Source of the DNA: Balanoglossus misakiensis
Taxonomy: Eukaryota > Hemichordata
Assembly (NCBI GenBank): GCA_040954595.2
Contig: CM082581.2
Span: forward strand, 6,820,001-6,884,000
Reading direction: 5' to 3'
DNA length: 64,000 nt
A model generated the notes under the pieces. It had not been told where the DNA came from, searched no databases, and saw nothing but the letters and a program-made list of their open reading frames with translations. The position numbers and the translations under genes were made by a program. Shown here piece by piece: positions 53,297 through 64,000 of the stretch; the stretch's first letter is position 1, and each line of letters opens with the position of its first letter.

Positions 53297-56200
53297 ATGA
53301 GTTTTAGCTGTTCAGTATCATTGGTCGATGAGAATACTGAGCCAGATAAAGGATTTTCACAGAGTACGGAAAAGAATCCCAATCTTCGATCATCCCCGGT
53401 GTTGCACTCGATCTTGAAACCGTCGCAGAAGAACAATCTTCAACAGAGATATTCACCAAGGAAGCGACCCAAGGTAAGACATATCTATTATGATAAATTC
53501 TCAGTCTGTCACCAAATATTAGGTTAAACAGACATGCCCTTCTTGGCAGAGCAAAGAAAATTCAGGATTGAATTCAGCCACAGGGTTCCAGTTTTTAAAA
53601 ACACACCGACTGTCAGCTTGTCATTTCATTCATAGTATTGTAGAAGCTTTCATTAGATTCATTCATCAGAAAATTCTTTAAATTTTCCATATATGAGTGC
53701 TGCATTTTTTTTAGAAAATGTAAAAAAATCCCAAAGCAGCATGGTCAATGCATGTCAAAAATGTCATATTTGTAAGTGTACAGATTCATATAATCAGGAT
53801 GTTAAAGTAGGAAAGTGTCACTGCGACAGATTTACGTAGAAAAATGACAGCAGTACCTTTCTTTGAGAGGGGTAGTCCAAATTAACAATACTTGAGATAT
53901 GTGAAAATGTTTCGAGAAAAAGAAGTGTTATTCAAAGAAGAGACTGAAATTTGAAATGACAGTCACAACAGCCAATCATATGAACAGAGTGCAAGTAATT
54001 TGACAGCAAATAAACTAGTGTCCGCAATCTAACGAGAGCTGGAATGTACTTTAATCAGTACTTCTGTCATGTTATCACGTAAAGTGGCCATTAATGAGCT
54101 TTTGAACCAGTCAAACTATTTGATATTGGCTGTAAATGGTTGATTATTTTGCATGTTATTTCGATTTGGGTTAGAAACTAAAATGAAGGGAATTGTTCAG
54201 GGCAGTTCTGTGAAATTACTTTGTTTGTGATATGGGAACGTAAATCCTGATTATATAAATGTACTGAAATGCAAAGGCTTCGTAAATATAAATTGTTCAT
54301 TTTGTAGTATTTGCATTCCATCCAGTTTCAGCCACTGTTCCTTCCCATTTCATCCGTATGTGTGTTTGTCTCCCTGTTTTGTTTACGACGTTGCCCCAGT
54401 CCATGCGGCTGGGGCAGTGTCCGTCCATTCTCTCTTCATTTTCTTTTTCTTTGCCGATGACCAGACTGCCAGAGAAATGGCGGAGACCACAGAATCAAGT
54501 GTGTCAGTGGTAGATCATGAGCCGATAGAGGTATCAGAGCAAAAAAGGCGATGCAGTCGTCTCATTTCTCCATCCTAGATTCTTACTTTCTCATTGCTTT
54601 TCAGTCACCGGCGCAAAATACACTAATCGCAACGGTATAACTGTATATGCTGCAAGATGCACTTTTCCCCCCTCCCTTTTATATATACCGTAGTTTGCCG
54701 GGTAAGAACCCCTGCTCGGACAAACGCCCCCCCTGGTTTTAGGGCCCATTTGTAGATCGAGGCCATATCCGGTCTAAAGCCCCCCCCCCCCCCCCCCCCC
54801 GGCCGAATATCCATTAAATTCTTGGAAATTTAATAAAGTGCAATGCAAAAAAGGCGGATTTTCATCCCCAAAGTCACTAAAAGTGAAAAAAAAAATGTAT
54901 GATGATTTACTTTCGCGCTGATTATCGTACCCACCGCGGCCGACTGGCCACGCTGAGTTATATATAGCCGCTCTAGAAAACATGACCTCAGACAGGGCCC
55001 TCGGGACCGTGCCTCGAATTCAACGATCACGTAGATGGACGCGCTGCCGCGTGTAAGGTCACCGGGGAGCTTTCCAAAGCGGCCGCGTGGAGCTGCTTCA
55101 GCCCGTCCTCGACGCGAAACACCCAACATTGGAAGATCCCGACTTGGACTCGGAGAATGAACCACTCAAAAATTTGCATAAAAGTCGAGGTGGCCATCCC
55201 TCATTTGCATAAATCTCGAGGCCATATCCGGGCTAAAGCCCCCCCCTGTTTTTTCGCTAATCTGTTGGCCCAGCACCCGGGGCTCTTACCCGGCAAACTA
55301 CGGTAGATGCATAGCGGTTGTTCAGTTTGTTCATTTTTCTCAATCCAGCTGATGGATGACCACTGCATGCTGTTGATAAGCCTAAGAACTTTGGTCTGTT
55401 TTAATCTTCCGTGATTTGAACAGACCAGCAACAGCTAACAGTAACACAACTCACACTGGTTTTTAGGAGCAAGTCATTCCTGTGTGGCCTCAAACAATCA
55501 AGTCTGACGTCAGTGAGATTACATGTGCAGTGAAAAGGGTTTACTTTTATATCTAGTTTACCAAATATGCCAGCTATTTGGAGAGAACTGTAAAACTGTG
55601 AAGTTGATATGAGCAGCATGGAGTAAAACCGTTGCCCGTTTACAATTTACATTTATGTTTAGACTATCTCAGTCTCTATTTAAGCTTTGCATGTCGAAAC
55701 ACAAACGTAAACGGCAAGAGTTGTAGAACATTCGATAAACTTGATCTGTTAGCGGTCAACAGGAATGATGGTAAAATGCCAATGCCACTCAACATATTGG
55801 GGTAATAATATCTGAAAGGGCACCATTATGAAAGACTATTACATGTTTTGTTAATTCTGAGCATGTCAGTCACAAACAATGACGTAAGCTTGGCTGCAAC
55901 AAAGAAAACTTGCACAACAGACACTCTGCACCCTTTCACCCCCATTTCTCTTCACATGGGCCATTCCGCACTCATTGGTATACAGTGCCTGTGGAGGTGA
56001 AACTAACAGTGGTGGGTGAAAGGGTTTAAATCTAGTTTCTCGATTGCAGCTCTCAGGAATCGTGTTCCAGCTGGCCATACCTTGAATCTCGCATCTGTCT
56101 TCCTCTGAATGAAAGTCCGGGATTTTCAATTTGTGACATATGGCACTCTGTGTACATGGATCTTTAAAAAAACACTCTTTAACTGAGCTTTCCTTGTAAC

Positions 56201-59200
56201 CATGGTGATGTCACCAAAACACTTGCTGGATACTGCATTTTGTAATCAGATCTGTGAATATCTTTGAACTTTTGCTTTCGCTGGCAAAAACCAACATGTG
56301 GTTTAACCAATCGGAGTCTTCCGTAATATGCTTGGGTTTTAATTCCGCCTGCCTGAAATATGAGTGTGACTTCACAGAAATCTAACACCTTAGATTTACT
56401 TATCTCAATGTCAACATGACCTTGGCTGGCCTGATTTGTTCAGTTTGATGTTAGCATTTGGACATGATCATGGAAGGTCTCCAGGTTTACTTGCACTCTG
56501 AAACAGAATGCAAGAAGTTTGAATTTATGTAGTTTCACATCTTTATGAATCAGAAACCATTTTGTAAATCACATTTGCAGATATGGTTTGTGAATTTTCC
56601 ATCTGTCTCTGACTTTGTGCGACAGTCTGAACTTCATGTACTGGTGGTACGCTTAAATTTTATCCAGTCTGTTGTGTGGACGCTTGGATCATGTTGGCAT
56701 GGAGAACTGTTATAGTTTAAAGATATAAATAAATACATGTAAATGCAAAACATGACTTCAAATTCAGGTCGTCGACTTTTCTGTCTTGCAGCAACAAGTC
56801 TGTATACAAACACCATCCTCCACTGCCAACCGTGGGGCAACTGACCCATCAGTCTGGAACGCCTTGCGCGAACTTGACGAAGACGAGCGCTGGGCAGATC
56901 GTTGTCAGGTGGTAACCAAGCAAGATCACCAGGACTACGTGCAGTACGCGACTGAGTTTGTGGAAGATATATTTCAGTCCATACCTACTGGGTAAGCATG
57001 GTGCATAAAATTGGTGGCTGATCGTTTCGTAAAAAAATGTGAAACCTAAGAAACTTGTGCAGTGATTGCTGGTTTTGCACCTAAATGTTGGCAATCACCT
57101 CTTATTTACATATGTTCAATATATGGTTACACCTTTGAACCCTAACCTTCTAGTGAAAGTCTGATTGGTATAATTTCTACCTTCTGTGGCCATTGTGGTC
57201 ATATTTGCATATACTGTGAATACATCTGTGTTTTATTTCCACAGTGATTCAAAACCAGATTCTGTGACTGCATTGGCAGAAGAGAGCTCCGAAGAAGTGT
57301 CTGGAGGCCACAGAGACAGTGGGAGCGAGACCAAACCAACTGAAGACGCAGCCACAATCATCCAGGAACCAGCGACAGCCGGTGTGGAAACGGACAAGAA
57401 AGGGAAGCAGCCTTGTGATGCGGTGTCCCCACACGAAAAGCTGACAGAGGACAGTAACAGCGAAGGCAAAGAACAGGCGGGACTGGTCACTCCAGATTCC
57501 GAGCAGAAGTCGAAAGAAGACTTCCAGGTCCTGCATTACACGCAGGAGACCGAAGCCGCCGAGCTCAAACAGGAACCGCCAGGTGAATCGCCCTTGCAGA
57601 AAATACTGCTGTTGGATTTCTCGCCCTGCAATCAAGAGCAGCTGGTCCAGAGGTCGCAGAGTGACGACCGCCAGAAGGAGATCCCCCTGCTGGACTTCTC
57701 GCCCGCCGCTCCGTTCAATCCGGAGGGAGAGACGACGTCCAGTGAAGGAACGCCACCGGAAGAGGCGGTAGACAGACAGTTTGAGTTTCCTGAGGAGAAA
57801 GCGGGAAAGGAAGAGGATCCCAGGCAAGAAGGAGAGGAGGTCAAGAAATCTGCCGAGGAAGACATCCAGGAACAGCCTTGTGCTGAGATACCGGAAGGTC
57901 CAGCTGAAGTTCCTAAACCAGAAGACGAAGCTCAAGAAACTGTGACTGACGAATCGCCCAAAGACACAGGTGTTGTGAGAGAAGATTTGTCTGAAGACAC
58001 AGGTGTTGCGACTGAAGATACGTCAAAAGACACTGGTATTGAGACACAAGATTCATCTACAGACACTCTTGTTGCAACGGAAGAGTCACCTCAAGACACT
58101 GGTGTTGCAACTGCAGATTTGTCTGAAGACACAGGTGTTGCGACTGAAGATACGTCAAAAGACACTGGTATTGAGACACAAGATTCGTCTACAGACACTC
58201 TTGTTGCAACAGAAGAGCCACCTCAAGACACTGGTGTTGTGACTGAAGATACGTCAAAAGACACTGGTATTGAGACACAAGATTCGTCCAAGGACACTCT
58301 TGTTGCGACAGAAGAAGAACAGTCACCTCAAGACACTGGTGTTGCGACTGAAGATTCTGAGCAAGCTCAACCGGAGCAAGAAGCAACCACTGAGACATTA
58401 TCCAAGGAGACCACACAAGACGCTGTGAACGCTGAACAGAAGGCGGACACCCAGGCAGAGACTCCTGAAGACTCAGAAGCAGTCCCAGCCAAGGATAGCA
58501 CTCCAGTCGGTTTCGATTTAGGCCCAGAGGAGGAAGGAGAGGGAGAAAAAGCACTGGGTGTGGAAACTGCAGTGGAAGGAGAGGAGAAGGAACTTGACAG
58601 TCAAGTTGGTGCAAAACCTGTTGCCGAACTGCAAAGGCTGCCCTCAGTGGCCTCTGCAGCTGACCTTGCGGAATTCGAAGAACAAGAGAAAGAGATCGAA
58701 CTTCAGGCACAGCTTGACGAGTTTCAGCATCTGGAGGCACAGGAAGACTTAGCAAAGGGAGAGTTGTCGGACGAGGGCCATGCCCAGAACGTCGCAGGTG
58801 TTGATGAGAATTTGCCCAAATCCGGAGGCGAGAGTCTTGTAGCTGATCAGCCACCAGTTGAGACAGACACACTTGTACCACCACAGCCAGAGGAGAAAAA
58901 GGAAGCCATTGCACATATGTCCGAAGATCTGAATGGACTAACAGAAGTGACCGCAGACGTCACTCAGGATTCCACGGGGACGGAGAGTTTGCCCGAACCA
59001 GTTCCCGCTGAGAAGAAAGTTGAAAGTCCAGAATCGGAGGTTAAACCACTGCCAGTTGAGGAGGAGAAGCAGGAGAAACCCCACAGGAAATTGCCGGAAA
59101 AGCCGTGGAAGAAGAGGAAACCCAAGACAAACTCGGCAGAATTTGACACTGACATTGAGATATTTGCACCACCACCGCCACCGTCTAGCGCATCTCAAGA

Positions 59201-62200
59201 AGAGACCCGGGAAGTGACCACAGCTCCAGGTCAGCCGCCGCAGCCGGACGATATCCCAATCAAAGTTGGGGCTGCCAAGACCAAGAGCATTTACGACATG
59301 GATGAAAATGAAATCGCCGACCCCTTCGGTACTTCCAATAAGATGTCGAACTCGCCGGCAGTCGGGTACGATTTAGAGGATATTGCCGATCCTTTCAAGT
59401 CTTCAAACAAGATGAGTTCTTCTCCAAAGACTGACAGCTTTGAGTAAGTATCCATGTGAACTTGATTTCTGGGCCATCGTTGTGTGAATGAAGTGTAGCG
59501 CCTGTGTAATGTGAGATGGTGGTTGCAGGAAAAGAAAGTTTATTATAGCACCCCCAACTTGAGATTTGGAAGACAATGTGCTCACCGGTACTAGCGATAT
59601 ATAGCGCCGCCAATGTCAAAAGAATGAACAACTTTTGTTTCTGTCATGTACAAGTGAATACAAGTGTTTGACACCTACGGTCTTGCTTCTATCTGACAGC
59701 AACTTCAAAGCACCTGCCAATAACAATGGTGAAGTAGAGATGATGACTTCAAACATTATTTTGGATGACAAAGAAGAAGATGAAAATGAATTTAAACCAG
59801 CAGCAGAAGGTAAGGCTATCATACAATATTCTCGAAAAAAATTCACCACGAACACTGAGTTCCTGTAGGTATGCATGGGTATTTTATTTTAATTTGAATG
59901 TCTAACCATGTGTTCTTTGGCCTGCTAAGATTGGTGTGCGAGTTGTGGTTGAATATGTACGTCTTAGTCCTTTTTGTGATGGGGCCGCCTGGATCACCTT
60001 CCTGGTTGCTTAGATACCAGCGCTTACTGGGTAGCTACCTTAATAGCATGCACATGAGCGAAATGTCAAAGCTAAAATTTCCAATAGCGATTTTGCAGAG
60101 TTTGTGTAGAATAGAATAGCGTAACATATTTGATATATCAATACATTTCAGGTGTTCCCCCTGACTTGGCTGTGTTGTATAAAAGCGAATATCATAAGTG
60201 GATAGGTTTGTGATGACTAAAATCCAGCATGGGTGATATTAATAATAGGTTTAAGTTCTCATGTTGGCATGGTTATGGAATGAATCAAAACCTTGTTTGC
60301 CTTTAAAGCTGTGGTGTTCTTAGAGGCATTGCGTCCATTTTTAAAGTGAAGACAAACATTATCAGTAGTAATATTTTGCAGAAAACTTTTTGTATGTGAA
60401 TGGGATTTCAAGCTCGAGGTTACAAAAAAATGATAAAGTCTTGTACCTTGGTTGATGGTATTAATTTTGTCATGGTACATCTCACAACTTGCTGGTGGTG
60501 TGTTTTTTTTCTCTCATAAATTAGACGTTTTCCCCCAAAGTGGCTTTCTTTCTTTCTCTCTTTCTTCTGTTGTGTTTCTCGTAGCTTTAATTGATTTCTC
60601 TGCTGATGTCACTATGCCTGAACCTGTGCTTATTATGGATGAGGATTTCAGACCAACCGGTGAAGGTACAAACAAAGAGTTTTGCTTCAGAAAGACTAAC
60701 AGCAAGAAAGACAAAAATATCAGTTTGCAACTTTTTGATTGAATCTTTGATTATAAAATTCCTAACATTTAAATTAACACGACCAGCTGTTTTCAGATTT
60801 AATATTTCACCCACGTCATGACTGGACCATAAACCCAAATTAATTTCAAAAGACTTACTCATATTATCCAACCCATAATGATCAGGTGTTTACCACTAAA
60901 GCCAGTTTGATTAGAATACCAAAACAGATATCTCTCCCTGAGTGTGCGTTGTAATACAAAGGATAGGCTTCCACATACGTCCCCTGTGTCTGCTTTTCTT
61001 AAACTTTCCTGTGTTTTGTTAAAGAGCCGGGCTTTGTGTTTGGTTTCATTTCCTGCCCCCTGTTTCTTTGTGCGCACTCAATGTCTTGCCTTGGGTATTG
61101 ATCCTTGCAAGCCGGGCGTGCAATAGCTGCAGTGACCCCTGTGTACTGTGATTCCCCCCCCCCCCCCTTTTGTTGGCACTTGCTCAAAAAATTCCTGCGT
61201 CGGGTATCTCTCCCGCCCCTGCGTGTCTAAGCATGTCCCCCTGTAATATGGGCTCCCTGGCTATTGTCCACTGTGTGACGCTAACTGTCAGAATGCTGCG
61301 TTGTGTGGTTTAAGTAGTTGACAGGTCATCGTCGTGATTGTGGTATTGTTCTAGATGTGTCCCGTCAAGTAACATGTCTGGGAACAGGTAGCCCTATTGT
61401 TTTTTTCGTTTTTTTCAGAAAATTTACCGTTCGTTGTTTTGGTCCTGCATGGCATTGTTTTCTGTCTTACATTACAACGTGTGGTTGCCTCTGTTTTGTT
61501 CTGTGTTTACTGAGTTTCATTGTACCTATCATATGAATGTATAGTACATATACACGGTCTGTTGCGAGTGTCTGGTTTTGCAGTATTTACTCTGTTACAG
61601 TTGTTTTACTTTTAACTTGATCAACTGACGTGTACTTAGCCAATACACAAAACGATACAACCAGACTTTGCCGCTTCTTCTGCAAACCAGCGTTACCATG
61701 CATGCATTGAACCTTCAAAGAGCCATTTTGTATGCCACCGTCCTTGTGAATTCTCATCTAATCTTGCATGAAAAAACGTCAAAAAAATATTGAGGTTGTG
61801 GCATCTTTTATAATGGCACAGTTTTTATAACCCCCACGCCATATTTATATGGCTGGTTTAAAATATGCAATTTATATAATGTAAACTGCATGCTTATGTA
61901 GTGTATTGAGCATAATGTAATTGATAGTCTTTTGGTGCTACATTTAATATTCATGATTCAGTGGTGTGGTGTAATATTGCATTATGATCAATCTTCGGGG
62001 TGTAAGTAAGACATACATCACACGTGACATGGTGATGGAATTCTATGCTTCGTGCGATTTGATTATTATTCATTAACCATTCTGACATCTAACATTGCTA
62101 CTTATCTCTTCCCCCCATGCTTCCATTCTCCATCTGTGCGATAAACTTGCCTCCCCCCCTTGCCTGCTTCATCACCACCGCTGCCCACCGCCTATCTGTC

Positions 62201-64000
62201 TGCGTGTGTGCGTATTGTGTGTTTGCATCACACATTACTAGGAGCCGCTGGCATAGAGCGAGATCTCAGCCAGCTCAGTTTTGAGGAAATGGAGGCCAGG
62301 CTGGCTGACGAAGGTAGGCTTTGCATTCAAAATTAACCTCTCATCTTTACTCTGCATGCGTGGCGGCGTTTGGGGGAATAATATTGTACTAACCACTGGC
62401 AGAATTGTATAATTACATGGGGTAGGTATATGGCAAAAGTGGTTTCGTTCACATGGTTGTAATATTATGGAGTGCACATGGAGTTGGTTGGTATATCTAG
62501 AATTTTGGGCACATCATTTTGTCTGCATCAGAAAGCAAAGTTGTTGGGGGTGGGGGTTTCCACAGGGAAAACCATGGTGTATGTGTGTGTTTGTGTGTGT
62601 GTGTGGGGGGGGGGGGGGGGGGCTACAGTTGTATGTGTGTGCAACATTACATTTCAGCATAGACCCTTGTCTCTATTTGTGGCAACAGCCAGTGATCCAT
62701 CAGTCATCAAATTTTTGTGTAGTACAGAGTAAAAACCTGAACTTCATTGAGGACGATCTCTTTAAACTCGAAACGCGATCACACTGTATTCTGATGATGA
62801 CTATCTGGGATTCCCAGACCAGAGATTGTAATGCGCTGGCAAGTGTCCGTATAGGGATGTGTACTGTCTGCACATTTTGGTCAGTAGAGGTTTAGAGTAC
62901 ACCTTCACTGGTTGTATGCGTGGAGGGGCAGTGTATCTTGTGCAGATGGTGTGTGTACTAATCTCACATGGTAGTGGATATCTGGAGCACATTGCACTAT
63001 TATCAAATTATATCATGATAACACTAACCATAGGTGTTACAGGTGTACCAGATGTTTTGAATTTTTTTAGAGAATTCAAAGCAGAATGAGAATTCATCTT
63101 TTAATTAAAACACTCGAGGGAGAATGATGGAAAATATTATTGTCTAGTCACACTGACAGGTGTTGATATGAGGGATGAATTACCTCCATTAATCAAAATC
63201 TGTTCATACTGAATAGTATATTTATTGCAGCAAAAAGAACTTTTTCACAATTTCATCCCATATTCTCAATCAACTCACGGTTGCTAGACATGATAATTTC
63301 CACTCTCTGTTCTGTTAGTTAGTTACCCCCAAATCAAGTTTCCAGTTTAACAAGTCCATGCACATTACAAAGTACATGTACACATTACAATAGCTGTTAT
63401 TGTCAGCTTGCTTAAACATCAATCTAACCCCGAATGACCTCACTGAGCCATACCTGTACTAACGGCCTGCTTGAAAGCTCATTCTCATCCGACATCCCTG
63501 CATGTTTCTTTGGCATGTCCTTCACTATAAGCCTTTTTTCCTAAAAATTGAGCTTGCATGATTTGTTTTCTTCTCTTACAAATATCAAAAACGATAAAAC
63601 TAAAACTTCCATCTAATCACAGAGATTTTTGAAGAGTATTCAATTTTATGCTTTTTTGAAAAAAAAGAAGAAACTTTTTGCTACTTGGAACTCTTTGGTT
63701 TGCAGTAACTATGCATTTTCTGTTATCTCTCTATTTCTTTCCTTTTCGTTCACCTGCACCCCAATTTCAATGCACCCATTTCATGCATACCTTCCCCTAC
63801 TTCTCTACTGCGCCCCTCCCCCCTCCAATCCCAATCATCCACCTCCCCTTCCCCCCCCCAAACTCCCCCACCCCCCACCGCACTCCCATACCATACACGT
63901 ATGATAATGTCAAACTGTATAGCGCTTGCCCAAGAATGTCTAACCTCTGTTGAGGAACCCACAGGTTCTGAGGAGGAGGAGGAATTCTTCCTGGCATCGG
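53297..64000 (+). CDS. TACC: TACC (transforming acidic coiled-coil) protein, 5' part, runs off the window
   Basis: Coding exons from the ATG at 53297: 53297-53473 (exon starts 53290), 54465-54530, 56792-56991, 57245-59443, 59700-59809, 60585-60665, 62242-62313 and 63965-64000 (continues). All joins keep frame. TACC proteins recruit ch-TOG/XMAP215 to centrosomes and spindle microtubules through a C-terminal coiled coil, which is not in this window. The identity rests on the acidic Glu/Ser/Thr-rich body, on repeated DPF-(G/K)-x-SNKMS-x-SP motifs (about residues 840 and 863) like the SDP repeats of TACCs, and on the head-to-head NSMCE4A neighbour, as for human TACC2. Other features: HSILKPSQ...SPRKRPK near the N-terminus, two LLDFSP motifs (near nt 57605 and 57690), an 11-residue tandem repeat (residues 388-521), a KPWKKRKPK basic patch and short modular exons ending RPTGE and RLADEG. 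A different acidic scaffold protein is the main alternative, since the diagnostic domain is unseen. Confidence 0.72.
54686..55305. mobile_element. 620-bp inverted-repeat element in a TACC intron
   Basis: The left end TACCGTAGTTTGCCGGGTAA (continuing GAACCCC) at 54686 is inverted at the right end, which reads (GGGGCTC)TTACCCGGCAAACTACGGTA and ends at 55305. This gives a terminal inverted repeat of about 27 bp with one mismatch. TA begins and ends the element, consistent with TA target duplication. Inside, CGAGGCCATATCCGG...CTAAAGCCCCCCC occurs twice as a direct repeat (about 54759-54800 and 55218-55248). The core is GC- and CpG-rich (contains GCGGCCGC), unlike the AT-rich intron. A 112-codon minus-strand frame (54830-55165) has no transposase motif I recognise. 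Probably a non-autonomous DNA transposon with a foreign or captured core. Confidence 0.75.
54780..54800 (+). repeat. C homopolymer, about 20 nt
   Basis: A run of about 20 C within the mobile element, following CTAAAG. Its length is likely unstable and may be misassembled or miscalled. Confidence 0.9.
57963..58364 (+). repeat. In-frame 33-bp tandem repeat array in TACC (12 units)
   Basis: Twelve units of consensus DTGVATEDTSK (11 aa, 33 bp; one unit has 13 aa) encode 134 residues. Units alternate in a higher-order pattern: DTGVATEDTSK, DTGIETQDSST, DTLVATEESPQ. The array is acidic and Thr/Ser-rich with regular S/T-x-D/E contexts, so it offers repeated CK2-like phosphorylation sites. No frame disruption is seen. 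Confidence 0.95.
60666..62241 (+). other. TACC intron with pyrimidine-rich stretches
   Basis: 1.6 kb between two phase-1 TACC exons. It contains a C-run (about 61144-61158), CT-rich segments before the acceptor at 62241 and no coding exon I can support. The preceding intron (59810-60584) is likewise empty. Confidence 0.55.
62586..62623 (+). repeat. (GT)n / poly-G tract
   Basis: GTGTGTGTTTGTGTGTGTGTGTG followed by about 19 G residues in a TACC intron. It is a length-unstable simple repeat with G-quadruplex potential on the + strand. Confidence 0.9.
63805..63892 (+). repeat. C/T-rich tract before the last TACC exon in the window
   Basis: About 88 bp of almost pure pyrimidine with many C-runs (ccctcccccctcc, ccttcccccccc, actcccccacccccca), ending about 70 bp before the acceptor at 63964. 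It makes a G-rich minus strand and may act as an extended polypyrimidine tract. Confidence 0.7.

Noticed and set aside
54830-55165. 112-codon ORF in the inverted-repeat element as a transposase
   Set aside because: No DDE/D or other catalytic motif and too short; the element appears non-autonomous.
57963-58364. CRISPR-like repeat array
   Set aside because: Repeats are contiguous, in-frame protein-coding minisatellite units without spacers, in an animal genome.

Overview
This is a multi-intron animal genomic window. Genes are split into many short exons with consensus GT-AG introns. Introns are AT-rich and low in coding potential, intergenic space is long, and there are polyadenylation signals, microsatellites and small inverted-repeat transposons, with no bacterial-style operons. 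The gene set (THNSL2, an LRR-Roc-COR 'Roco' protein, KIAA0232, SLC4A11, NSMCE4A, TACC), together with frequent TACATGTA- and TAGGCCTA-type words, suggests a marine invertebrate, most likely a non-vertebrate deuterostome (hemichordate, echinoderm or lancelet). A lophotrochozoan cannot be excluded from the sequence alone.

Layout: (i) 1-1.7 kb: a probable 3' UTR end of an off-window gene carrying a 156-bp MITE, and one short unrecognised ORF with a splice donor. (ii) 1.8-4.9 kb (-): first THNSL2 paralogue, 8 coding exons, 474 aa. (iii) 8.9-12.3 kb (+): LRR-Roc-COR protein of the MFHAS1 type, 3 coding exons, 931 aa, with an unusual C-terminal tail. (iv) 13.0-16.2 kb (-): second THNSL2 paralogue, 475 aa, with the same exon lengths as the first apart from one codon. 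(v) 16-22 kb: gene-poor, with a nearly loop-less 55-bp palindrome. (vi) 22.4-35.4 kb (+): KIAA0232 orthologue, 7 coding exons, 1315 aa, ending in a two-finger CCCH module, followed by about 3.7 kb of likely 3' UTR. (vii) 39.8-46.6 kb (+): SLC4A11 transporter, 18 coding exons, 1296 aa, with a 479-aa charged N-terminal extension encoded by one exon. (viii) 47.6-50.3 kb (-): NSMCE4A (SMC5/6 complex), 10 exons, 362 aa. (ix) 51.0/53.3-64.0+ kb (+): 5' part of a TACC gene, head-to-head with NSMCE4A. It carries an 11-residue tandem repeat, and a 620-bp inverted-repeat element lies in one intron. The coiled-coil end lies beyond the window.

The genes do not form one pathway: they cover amino-acid catabolism, Roco GTPase signalling, a probable RNA-binding protein, membrane transport, genome stability and mitotic spindle/centrosome function. 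The linkage is informative. From general knowledge, human NSMCE4A and TACC2 are head-to-head neighbours at 10q26, KIAA0232 and TACC3 lie on 4p16, and MFHAS1 and TACC1 lie on 8p, so the window looks like a piece of the unduplicated ancestor of the FGFR/TACC (4p-8p-10q) paralogon. All exon joins were read by eye from splice sites and reading frame. Joined lengths are in frame throughout, but individual boundaries may be off by a base or two.
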